Shown: positions 44,801-52,054 of the stretch, one piece after another
Numbering within the stretch: the stretch's first letter is position 1
Layout: every line of letters starts with the position of its first letter
NCBI GenBank assembly: GCA_027858345.1
Contig: JAQICX010000217.1
Coordinates: 1-59,673, forward strand
Direction of reading: 5' to 3'
Origin: Kiritimatiellia bacterium
GTDB lineage: Bacteria > Verrucomicrobiota > Kiritimatiellia > JAQICX01
DNA length: 59,673 nt
Notes under the pieces: generated by a model
Told to the model about the DNA's origin: nothing
The model's database searches: none
What the model saw: only the letters and a program-made list of their open reading frames with translations
Position numbers and translations under genes: made by a program

Positions 44801-46490
44801 TAACCGGAATATCGGCTATACTCTCATGGAGATTACCCTGTGCATTTGTATATGCAGGCATGAAACCATCCAGATCTTCAAATATCTCACCTGAATCTGT
44901 TCCTGAAGAAACTTCCGATGGAATCACAACTCCTGATAAGTCCTCTCGTGCAAGAGCCTCTCCAGCAGCCAAAGCTCCGATACGTTCACCAAGTGCCATC
45001 ATTCTGGCAGGATGAAGCATCTCAGCAACCATATCACGGGAAACATCAGTACGTGGTCCAAGAACAAATATATTGGTAACACCGGCTGGTCTGAAAGCTC
45101 CCTCGGCAACAGATGCAGCATCTATCCAGTTTGTGGATGAATCAGGATTTTTTCCAATAATTGAATCAGGTGGAATCCAGAAAACATTATCTGCCTGATC
45201 AAAACAGCTAGGTACCCAGGTAAGATCGCGTGCAATCTGTTCCACCTCCAGAAGTTCGGTTGCGGAACCATCAACAAGATTTGTGGTAAAAGTACAACGC
45301 CAGACTCGACCGTTGATTGAGGACAGCATCCCGGCGGGTGCGCTTACTCCGGTCACCGATACGGAAAAAAATATGTTTGAAATCATTTCGACACTCATGC
45401 CTGAAGCCGAAGGAGGATCGTTTAAATCCGACATCACTATTCTTGAAAAAGAATATTCACCTGGCGTAAAAGTTCTTTTCGCTGCTCCGGCGAGTCTTGC
45501 CGGCAGAGCCTGTTCTGTTGCATCAACTATTACCTTTGCGCGGACAGCCTGACGCCCCCTTTTGTTGATTAGAATAACACCGGCTGGATTACCATCCCCA
45601 TCCTCAAGGATATCACAGACATGCGATCCTCCAATAAAAGGAATCCCGGCATCTTCAACAAGTGAGTCCAGAACCTGCTTAACTCTCAATGGCTTTGTTT
45701 CATAACAAACATCAGCAATATCAGAGACAGTCGGCAAGAATTCCACTTCATCAAGAAGCTGGCGGGAAGCACCGTCTTCAAGATCACACTGAACTCGAAA
45801 ATAATGTCCCGTCACTTCTCCGATTAAACTGATTCTATCAACGTAAAGAACATTTTCTCCACTACCAAGAACCTCGATATTGTTTGATATTGAAGCTGTT
45901 GTCCAATTTATTCCATCGTTACTGAAGTCAACTGCTGAAACAACTGTTCCAAATGGATTGCTGGAACTAGGATCCCTTCGATAATAATATACATTAATTG
46001 TGCTGACGGATATGTTGTCGTTAAGGTCAGCATTCACAACAACACTTTCATTAAACTGCACACTGTGATTGACAGCATCATCATGAACACCATCGGTAAG
46101 ACATGAAGAATTGCTATCAGGATGAGCTGAGTCAGGAGAGAGCTCTAAACCGGCAAAATCAAGATAATTATAGCTATAGGCAATCGATGTATCCCGCTCA
46201 AAAATAAGATTGAAATTTTCCGCACTATCCGCCTCGGATACATAAGACTGCCAAAGTTCACGCGTTGCAGCAACATCATCGCCAAGATAGGTTCGCGGTG
46301 CAACAAGAAAAACCGATGCGCCTGCCTCACGAGCAGATAAAGCTGCGTTCACCGCTGCACAACTGCCACCAACTACAAGCACATCACACTCTCGAACAAT
46401 AGGAATTTCACGTTCTGACTGCACGATATCGGACGCTTCCAACAGACAAGCTGACACAATAAACAATAATATATATATAATTTTTTTCAT
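41898..46490 (-). CDS. Very large secreted protein with two FAD-dependent oxidoreductase domains
   Basis: 1530 residues. The N-terminus is exported: MKKIIYILLFIVSAC gives a possible lipobox at Cys15. FAD domain 1 starts with ECDVLVVGGSCAAVNAAL (35-52), and a beta domain (about 113-262; INVYYYRRDP, FSNDGINWTTASI, resembling F5/8-type discoidin) is inserted in it. FAD domain 2 begins near 565 (ECEVLIIGAGTSGGPAAIS). A helical repeat region spans about 1000-1115, and beta-sandwich domains include a golvesin-like one near 1303-1437 (YNLSYSQCPRGYTGTWYNN). It ends in a small domain with GSLVINGLFIGSG and FTGDGQLLIM seen in secreted PVC proteins. Substrate unknown; probably acts on extracellular or periplasmic glycans. 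Confidence 0.82.
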   Translation of the reverse strand: MKKIIYILLFIVSACLLEASDIVQSEREIPIVRECDVLVVGGSCAAVNAALSAREAGASVFLVAPRTYLGDDVAATRELWQSYVSEADSAENFNLIFERDTSIAYSYNYLDFAGLELSPDSAHPDSNSSCLTDGVHDDAVNHSVQFNESVVVNADLNDNISVSTINVYYYRRDPSSSNPFGTVVSAVDFSNDGINWTTASISNNIEVLGSGENVLYVDRISLIGEVTGHYFRVQCDLEDGASRQLLDEVEFLPTVSDIADVCYETKPLRVKQVLDSLVEDAGIPFIGGSHVCDILEDGDGNPAGVILINKRGRQAVRAKVIVDATEQALPARLAGAAKRTFTPGEYSFSRIVMSDLNDPPSASGMSVEMISNIFFSVSVTGVSAPAGMLSSINGRVWRCTFTTNLVDGSATELLEVEQIARDLTWVPSCFDQADNVFWIPPDSIIGKNPDSSTNWIDAASVAEGAFRPAGVTNIFVLGPRTDVSRDMVAEMLHPARMMALGERIGALAAGEALAREDLSGVVIPSEVSSGTDSGEIFEDLDGFMPAYTNAQGNLHESIADIPVIDECEVLIIGAGTSGGPAAISAGRAGADTVVVEFLYNMGGVAVDGRIGRYYYGNDCGFTANDIDPGAAATGSIRVMSKPEWTRRTAREAGVRILFGTMAVGALVDEDDLKGVIVALPDGTRGVILAQTVVDATGRALIADLSGEETEYITASELALQGAGLAPHYFGSSYNNTDVGFVDPGEVSDVFFFARRAHASMNADAVWDTGQNPATRERRRLVGVVSLTPIDILNNRTWPDTICRTVSNFDSHGFTVHDVFFMLEPTRTVLSVNLPYRVLLPKRLENLLCVGLGMSAHRDAMPVIRMQRDVQNQGYAAGYASALAVQSEVSVRNIDIDTLQSHLVSKGIISSATAAAEDSFPITASQIQGAVDGLTNSYANIQVVFADIPTALPMLRTAYENCSDFDGKLIYAHMLGMLYDDTGVQTLADAVESGFWDTGWNYTGMGQYGSSVSLMDSYIIALGRTHSPAAVSPVLAKIQQLNSTSYFSHIRACSFAVEQLRSSSLKTALSQLLTLLRDNTLDDGMVAPAIPSYSNTAADAERNRCLKEISAARALYVAGDDSSKSGEATLKDWLADPRLTYAEHVQMVFNAVWPLLDSDGVWISDASSAIYAAGTNWLNSTIGYGVESTVWFTNHLSSTQSISLDGRDVELGRLVLANGERVFNLDGGSLTFKELDGYVGFTGDGNVSVVLNPELDNQLDGTIYVSGGVFEISIPVSQSSLSVDVPYSSFESDPLLPYSTDRSAMDKRGDAAESGCAGWNFVDSGSVESGYQRNNSYFSSESAAQTSDGVQTAFVRQSGTMSTVINVQTAGVYNLSYSQCPRGYTGTWYNNHTLRVKVDDVLKHETIVSNHWFTTENVDLGYLAAGSHALLFEGEVTVGTTDPCTLIDSLEIIGVSEDFDTTTLSADHLHLEVDEPGQIALNYNGVIKVGSLVINGLFIGSGIVDATTYPELFTGDGQLLIMRLGTLLMIR

Positions 46491-46937
46491 TCTCTAAAAC
46501 TGCCTATACAGAACAGCAAATTCCTTCCTTAAAATAATATTTTAAACTCGACAATAATCTAACCCGCATATTTTATGAGTCGCTAGTGATTTAGTCCCGC
46601 TTTGCGGGAAAGCAATGTGTGTAGTGTAGTAACTACTCAAATATATTGCTGATGAAGTAGCCCAGCTATTAACTTAACCAATATTTTCTCAGCACACAAA
46701 ACCTTTCGTGCGTTAGTAGCTGGGTGCTAGCGCCTCACCCGATAGGGCGTTATATACTAAGTTTTTTTATTACATAACGTGTTTTTAATATTAAACCTTA
46801 ACATATTCTTCATAAGGTGATTGTATATGTTTTTAAGTCTCTTCGTGAAATATACGGGCTAATATAAATCTATAACTTTCTGCATAGTAACAAACTAAAA
46901 AGAAATTTTCAAGAAAGAATAACCTTCGAGCTATCTT
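46491..46937. other. Spacer with scattered words
   Basis: AT-rich with CCCGCTTTGCGGG (46604-46616) and GGTGCTAGCGCCTCACCCGA near 46726, the inverse of the word at 35291. No gene. Confidence 0.5.
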
Positions 46938-47179
46938 ACCCTCAATTTTTCGGTTGAACACCCTTTTTGGCGGGGTCACGGACCCCGACCCTACAGTTGC
47001 GGATGCTGCAACCAAAGCTACAAGGTTGATTGCAAATGGCTTCTGTAGGGCCGGGGTGCTTCACCCCGCCTTTAAATATAATTTTCAACTTTATCACCCA
47101 AAACTGAAAAAAACAAGCTCTCATTTGCTGATTTTATTGGTTAAAACAGATGTTTTCTTGTCCAACCGAAAAATTAAGG
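46938..47179 (+). repeat. Nested-palindrome element, copy H (complete, alpha core)
   Basis: Ends TACCCTCAATTTTTCGGTTG and CAACCGAAAAATTAAGG match as inverted repeats. Core GGCGGGGTCACGGACCCCG...CTACAG / CTGTAGGGCCGGGGTGC...CCCCGCC. Full right tail. The best copy for comparison. Confidence 0.9.
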
Positions 47180-47188
47180 TAAAAAAAC

Positions 47189-47424
47189 TTGGATTTTTCG
47201 GTTGAGGCACTACGTGCCGGAATATCCATCGGTCAACGACCGACGCTACAGGTGGTAAATTTTGCAATCAACCGTTAAACTGCACGTTTCATACTGTAGC
47301 GGCGGTCGCTGACCGCCGAAAAATATTTTTCCATTTTATCACCCGTTTAGTGATAAAATGATATTTGTTTTGCTAATTTTATTAATTGGAAAGCACGTTT
47401 TTATCTCCAACCGACAAACTAAGG
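47189..47424 (+). repeat. Nested-palindrome element, copy I (complete, beta core), direct tandem to H
   Basis: Starts CTTGGATTTTTCGGTTGA and ends TCCAACCGACAAACTAAGG, only 9 bp after copy H and in the same direction. Core CGGTCAACGACCGACGCTAC / GTAGCGGCGGTCGCTGACCG with the same right tail as H and D. Same frame, different core. Confidence 0.9.
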
Positions 47425-47499
47425 ATTTACACACGGTTTTGATTTGAAAACTAAATTTGTGAAAGCAATGATATAAAGTAACGTGCGGCACACTCTGCT

Positions 47500-47730
47500 G
47501 AGAGCAGGAACAAGCTTTGCTTGTATTTTATCTCCACGGGTTTACACCCGTGGCTACATGCTATCGCTCCTTCGGAGCTGTAATCTGAATGCTAACATGC
47601 AATATCACACCGTAAGAACTGAGAAGGCTATTCTTAAAGCGATTTAAACTTGTGTTGCCATAGGTCTTGCATATATTGCTCTTTGTTAAGAAGCAATATC
47701 AATGCAAGGCCTAATGGCAACACATTCTTC
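47500..47730 (+). repeat. Left copy of ~235-bp inverted repeat around the sigma/vWA/giant locus
   Basis: GAGCAGGAACAAGCTTTGCT, GATTTTATCTCCACGGG-type words, then CCACGGGTTTACACCCGTGG hairpin, CTCCTTCGGAG hairpin, and the AAGCGATTTAAAC to TGTGTTGCCAT...ATGGCAACACA hairpin. The same series, inverted, is at 58479-58716. Confidence 0.88.
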
Positions 47731-47740
47731 AAAAATTCGG

Positions 47741-48045
47741 GTTAATTAGCTAAATTCGCTGACGAAGACTCTTCTTCTTTGCGTCCCTTTGCGTTCTTTG
47801 CGGTTAATACTCTTTCTTTTTGCCTGCTCTTTAATCTGTGTAAATCATCTTAATCTGCGGATAAAACATTTTCCGTGTTTTCAGTGTATTCCGTGGTTAA
47901 AAATCTTCTTTCTCTGCGTTCTCTGTGCCTCTGCGCGAGAAAATTCTTCTCTTTTTTCCTTGCGACTTTGCACCTTTGCGTTAAAACTCTCTTCTTAATC
48001 TGCGTTCATCTGCGTCATCTGCGGATAAAAATTCTTTGGTTGCAA
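47741..48045. repeat. Phrase-repeat block upstream of the ECF sigma gene
   Basis: Internal quasi-tandem words: CTTTGCGTCC, CTTTGCGTT, CTTTGCGGTTAA; TTCCGTGTTTTCAGTGTATT; CTCTGCGTTCTCTGTGCCTC; CTGCGTTCATCTGCGTCATC then TGCGGATAAA. Open frames here are not genes. A short inverted counterpart lies at 58389-58470. Confidence 0.75.
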
Positions 48046-48072
48046 AAAAAATGAAAAAAAGTTATCATTTTG

Positions 48073-48100
48073 GGAACAAAAGGAAAACTCAAAACGTCTT
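48073..48100 (+). promoter_or_regulatory. ECF-type promoter of the sigma factor operon
   Basis: GGAAC at 48073-48077, 17 bp, CGTCTT at 48095-48100, matching the general ECF pattern (GGAAC, 16-17 bp, CGTC). It is the only such site seen between the left inverted repeat and the sigma gene, and implies autoregulation. Transcription would begin about 14 bases before the ATG at 48120. Confidence 0.75.
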
Positions 48101-48119
48101 AGGGGCAAATTGATCAATA

Positions 48120-48734
48120 ATGAACTGGGAACACAACATTGTGAATTCACAAACGACAACTGATATATCCATAGGAATGGGGGCTGCAGAGCTTCTCAAG
48201 GATATTTATGGCAAGCGTCATTTGGGCGATGATGATATGCGACAAATAATTCGCGCATATGAATCATGCCTACTTCGCTATGCTCAGAGGTTTGTAAATG
48301 ATCATAACAGTGCAGAGGATGTTGTACAGGACACATTTATTAAACTTTTTAGGTCGTGGAGTTCCATAAAGGATAGAGCAACAAACTTGAAAAGTTGGCT
48401 CTACAGAGTGGCGCACAACCAGGCAGTTGATCTTATTAGAAAAGAGCAGAACTATCGCAAGGCAATGGAAAACCATGGAGAAGACTTGCTAAACAAGGAA
48501 GACAATAGTTCTGACGAGGCAAGAAAACAAAAGAAGAAAGAGCTTGTCTTAAAGCAAGTGGACAAATTGAGTCCGGCAGAAAAAGAGGTGCTGCTGCTCC
48601 GACTTGAAGAAGAATTGAGTTATAAAGAAATTAGTGAAATCACAAACCGAGCAGTTGGAAACGTTGGAAAGCTCTTACATAGAGCAGTTGGGAAGATTAC
48701 AAGAGAATTAAAAACACAGGGGATAATACAATGA
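48120..48734 (+). CDS. ECF-family RNA polymerase sigma factor
   Basis: 204 residues. Region 2 is at about 45-110 (YAQRFVNDHNSAEDVVQDTF, and LKSWLYRVAHNQAVDLIRKE). A charged linker follows, then region 4 at about 140-200 (LSPAEKEVLLLRLEEELSYK and AVGNVGKLLHRAVGKITREL). The N-terminal 35 residues extend beyond the usual ECF start, and a second in-frame ATG lies at 48177, so the true start is uncertain. It directs RNA polymerase to GGAAC/CGTC-type promoters; one lies right upstream. The stop overlaps the anti-sigma start (ATGA), the classical arrangement of an ECF sigma and its anti-sigma factor. Confidence 0.92.
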   Translation: MNWEHNIVNSQTTTDISIGMGAAELLKDIYGKRHLGDDDMRQIIRAYESCLLRYAQRFVNDHNSAEDVVQDTFIKLFRSWSSIKDRATNLKSWLYRVAHNQAVDLIRKEQNYRKAMENHGEDLLNKEDNSSDEARKQKKKELVLKQVDKLSPAEKEVLLLRLEEELSYKEISEITNRAVGNVGKLLHRAVGKITRELKTQGIIQ

Positions 48735-51724
48735 AGAAATGTGAAGATATACAATTTTTGTTGACTCTTTATGCTCTTGATAATCTAGGGGGCGTATCAA
48801 AACAGGAAGTTTCAAAACACCTTGAAGAGTGCAAGAAGTGCCAAAAAGAATTTGAAGAAATAAAACAGGGGCTAACAGTAATTAATGATGTATTGAAAGA
48901 TACAAGCGTTGACGACCAGCACCTTAGCGAAGAGCGCTATGATGCAATTATTAGAGCATCAAAAATTAAGAAATCCACAGGGCTTGGTTGGATAACAAAA
49001 TATCGACCAGCACTGGGAATTGCAGCAAGCACACTTGTTGTCTTTGGTCTGACCTGGGCAATTGTTTCAAGCATGAAGGCTCCAAAATTAATGAAACTTG
49101 AAGAAAACGTTGGTGCTGTGAGTATGAGAGGCGGGTATGAAGACTCTTTAGAAAGCGCAGATGAAGTTGCTATGCTTGAAGACCCCCAAGCCATCGATGT
49201 TGTTTTTGACTCGTCCGTCGATATGCAAAGTCCAGATAAAGAGTTTGTACTAGATGAAAGCTTACTTTATGACGATGACGGCGTTGATTACAGTGATGCT
49301 ACTGCTCCTGCATACCAAGTTGAGAAAAAGGTTGCATTTAAGAAATCCGCACTAACTCAAAACAACAACAGAAAGGCTAAACCAGCAAAGGCAATGAGCA
49401 GCTTGCCAGAACCTACACAACCTAACTATGGTTATGTGGATGCGGATATTAAAGGCAATCTAAAAAGAGATAACAAACCTCAAAGTGCAGCAGTTAAAGA
49501 GATCGATGCAGTAGCCATAACTACATCACCTATCATTCAAAATAAAACATACTCCAGTCGATCTCGTGGTGACCGGGCACAATTAATTTCGCCAGAAAGC
49601 CCTGAACCTGTAGAGATAGAGAAAAAAACACTTGCGAAAGCTGAAGGTAACTCCCTAAAAAATAAAAAGAATCTACGTGAAGAGAATAAATCAGACAAAC
49701 AAGTTCAAACTTCGCAAACTGTAGCAAGAGAAAGTCTATCAAGACGTTCAAAAGAGGTTAGAAAAAAGGAAGTTTGGAAAGATAGTGATTCATTCAGTTC
49801 AACAGAGGGTCAAAACAAAAATGTATCCTTTGGTGTAAGTATTTCTGGAAAAACAACTGGAGGCCTCATATCAGAACAACATACGGAGTTGTCGAAGTCA
49901 TCTACAGCCGACCATGAGCAAAAGCCAATTTATGAAATGCAAGAAGCTGCAGCAGTTGAAGCGGGCAATGACAAAATTGTTCTTTATGATAATGCAGAAA
50001 AGACAGCTGAGCCAATCAGTTACTTTAGCAGGGATGAAGCAAAGGATGGACTTGATAAGAAGTCTTTAAAACTTGCAAGCAAACCGGAAATCAAAAATCA
50101 GGCGGAACAACTCCAGGATAAGAGTGAAGTTTTAGATGATTTTGAAGATGCTCCGACAGATGCAGAAACAGAAACTGTAATGACAGAGAACATCACTCCT
50201 GCAAATCAACCTTTAGAAGGTGCGCAATACGAAAAAATGCGAGAAAAAGAAGAAATTTGTGAAGAAATTGAAGTAGTATCTGAGGTTTTGGCGGACGAAA
50301 AAGATGTTGGTGACGAAATTGTTACCCGTCAATCAATGATCCAGGCAACTGGTGTGAATCCATATGTCCAGACGGTTGAAAATGCATTCTCAACATTCTC
50401 AATTGATGTGGATACAGCATCGTATAACCTATCTAGAAGATACATGCTGGCTGGACTTCTGCCACCACCAGAAATGGTAAGAACAGAAGAATTTGTGAAC
50501 TCATTCGATTATCACTACGTTCCTGCAGCAAGTCAGACTTTCAGAATTTACACAGACATTGCTCCATCGCCATTTGCTCATGGACAATATATGATGAGAA
50601 TTGGAGTCAAAGGCAAACGACTCGGACGTGAAGAGATGAAACAGGCAGTGCTGACATTTCTTGTTGACACATCAGGCAGCATGAAACGTGCAGACAGAAT
50701 TGGCTTAATCAAACAATCACTGAAATTCCTGCTGGAACAGCTAGGCGAAAACGACAAAGTTGCAATTGTTCAATATGGAACAAAGGCAAGACTTGTTCTA
50801 GAACACACAGAGGTCAAGAATATTGACACAATATTAAATGCAATTGATTCTCTACAATGTGGTGGAGCAACAGATCTTGAAGATGGAATGTTGCTTGCAT
50901 ACAAAGTTGCGGCCGATGGATACGTGAACAATGCAGAAAACAAAGTATTGCTGCTTTCTGACGGGGTTGCAAACATTGGGGAAGGCATCGCAGAGAGCAT
51001 ACTTGAAAAAATCAGACCATACATTAAACAGGGAATCACCTGTTCAATTTATGGATTTGGCATTGGCAACTATGATGATGCAATGCTCGAGAAACTTGCA
51101 AACAAAGGCAATGGCATATATGCATACGTCGGCAATCTGACTGATGCAAAACAGATTTTCTCGGAAGAGTCTGCATCGACATTGAACTTAATTGCATCAG
51201 ATGTCAAAATTCAGGTTGAGTTTTCACCAAGTATCGTCAAACAGTATCGTCAGCTTGGATATGAAAACAGATTGCTTACACAGCAGGACTTTAGAAATGA
51301 TACTGTTGATGCTGGAGAAATCGGAAGTGGACAAGCGGTAACAGCTCTTTACGAAATGGAACTTGAAGAAAACAAGCCAATGGATCCATGGCGCAACAGT
51401 GCTGCGGGCTTGCACTCTGGTGACGTTCTGGCAATTGTTAGAGTCAGATACAAAGATATCAACACTAAGGAAATTATCGAAATTGAACAGAAAGTTCGTA
51501 CAAGAGACATCAAAAATTCATTTGAAGGAATGCCAGTTGATTATCGTCTGGCAGTGGGTGTAGCTGAATTTGCGGAACAACTACGTGGAAGTCCATACGC
51601 AAATAATAGTTTCAGAGATATCTCTAAGGTTATTGATCCGGTAGCCCAGGAACTACCTCTCGACAAAAAAGTTCAGCAACTTAAGAATTTCATTCAGTAT
51701 GCACCGGGCTGGCAGAGCCAGTAG
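48731..51724 (+). CDS. Anti-sigma factor fused to YfbK-type von Willebrand A protein
   Basis: 997 residues. The N-terminal zinc-binding anti-sigma domain shows His30-x3-Cys34-x2-Cys37 (KHLEECKKCQ). One membrane helix lies at about 92-113 (LGIAASTLVVFGLTWAIVSS). A 400-residue charged, low-complexity stretch follows, then the YfbK module: N-terminal part near 535-620 (NAFSTFSIDVDTASYNLSRR), vWA domain with MIDAS DTSGS near 646 plus LSDGVANIGEG, and the YfbK C-terminal region (IQVEFSPSIVKQYRQLGYEN). The cytosolic end should hold the sigma factor and the external vWA end could sense a ligand or partner. The 4-bp overlap with the sigma gene implies stoichiometric translation. Confidence 0.9.
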   Translation: MKKCEDIQFLLTLYALDNLGGVSKQEVSKHLEECKKCQKEFEEIKQGLTVINDVLKDTSVDDQHLSEERYDAIIRASKIKKSTGLGWITKYRPALGIAASTLVVFGLTWAIVSSMKAPKLMKLEENVGAVSMRGGYEDSLESADEVAMLEDPQAIDVVFDSSVDMQSPDKEFVLDESLLYDDDGVDYSDATAPAYQVEKKVAFKKSALTQNNNRKAKPAKAMSSLPEPTQPNYGYVDADIKGNLKRDNKPQSAAVKEIDAVAITTSPIIQNKTYSSRSRGDRAQLISPESPEPVEIEKKTLAKAEGNSLKNKKNLREENKSDKQVQTSQTVARESLSRRSKEVRKKEVWKDSDSFSSTEGQNKNVSFGVSISGKTTGGLISEQHTELSKSSTADHEQKPIYEMQEAAAVEAGNDKIVLYDNAEKTAEPISYFSRDEAKDGLDKKSLKLASKPEIKNQAEQLQDKSEVLDDFEDAPTDAETETVMTENITPANQPLEGAQYEKMREKEEICEEIEVVSEVLADEKDVGDEIVTRQSMIQATGVNPYVQTVENAFSTFSIDVDTASYNLSRRYMLAGLLPPPEMVRTEEFVNSFDYHYVPAASQTFRIYTDIAPSPFAHGQYMMRIGVKGKRLGREEMKQAVLTFLVDTSGSMKRADRIGLIKQSLKFLLEQLGENDKVAIVQYGTKARLVLEHTEVKNIDTILNAIDSLQCGGATDLEDGMLLAYKVAADGYVNNAENKVLLLSDGVANIGEGIAESILEKIRPYIKQGITCSIYGFGIGNYDDAMLEKLANKGNGIYAYVGNLTDAKQIFSEESASTLNLIASDVKIQVEFSPSIVKQYRQLGYENRLLTQQDFRNDTVDAGEIGSGQAVTALYEMELEENKPMDPWRNSAAGLHSGDVLAIVRVRYKDINTKEIIEIEQKVRTRDIKNSFEGMPVDYRLAVGVAEFAEQLRGSPYANNSFRDISKVIDPVAQELPLDKKVQQLKNFIQYAPGWQSQ

Positions 51725-52054
51725 GCTGGCGTTGCCAGCAGGTAAAGATTAAGATTGAGGTTAAGGTTAAGAAAATACCCCTCCCACCTCGCAGGCGAGG
51801 TGACCTCCCCTAAAAGCGGGAGGAGTTTTGGCGGACTTGCGGTTGTCGTGTAGTCCAGTTGTCATGTAGTCCAGTTGCTTGATGAAATCAACGCTTAACA
51901 ATTTTTTAGTCTAGCGTCTTGAGTCATGAGTCGTGAGTCAAAGCAACGGTCTAACGGACTAACTGTCTAACAGTCTAACTGATAAACAGTCTAACCGTCC
52001 AACTGTCTAACAATCTAACGGACTAACTGTCTAACTAAATTAAAAGGAAAAACC
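51725..52054. other. Leader of the giant gene: repeat words and octamer array
   Basis: 51725-51945 contains TAGGCTGGCGTTGCCAGCAG, period-6 words (TTAAGATTGAGGTTAAGG), CCTCGCAGGCGAGGTGACC and GTAGTCCAGTTG words. No promoter or ECF site was seen. A ribosome site AAAAGGA precedes the ATG at 52055. The octamer array is listed separately. Confidence 0.6.
51946..52033 (+). repeat. Octamer array, 11 units of ACNGTCTA, in the leader of the giant gene
   Basis: 88 bp, exactly 11 x 8: ACGGTCTA, ACGGACTA, ACTGTCTA, ACAGTCTA, ACTGATAA, ACAGTCTA, ACCGTCCA, ACTGTCTA, ACAATCTA, ACGGACTA, ACTGTCTA. It ends 21 bp before the start codon. Confidence 0.92.

Noticed and set aside
46938-47424. Nested-palindrome elements as tRNA, riboswitch or attenuator
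   Set aside because: They occur in both directions and at gene ends as often as at starts, without a conserved aptamer core or terminator run; a mobile repeat explains them better.
47789-47998. 69-codon frame in the phrase block
   Set aside because: Coincides with quasi-tandem CTTTGCG and CTGCG words; codons follow the repeat, not a protein.
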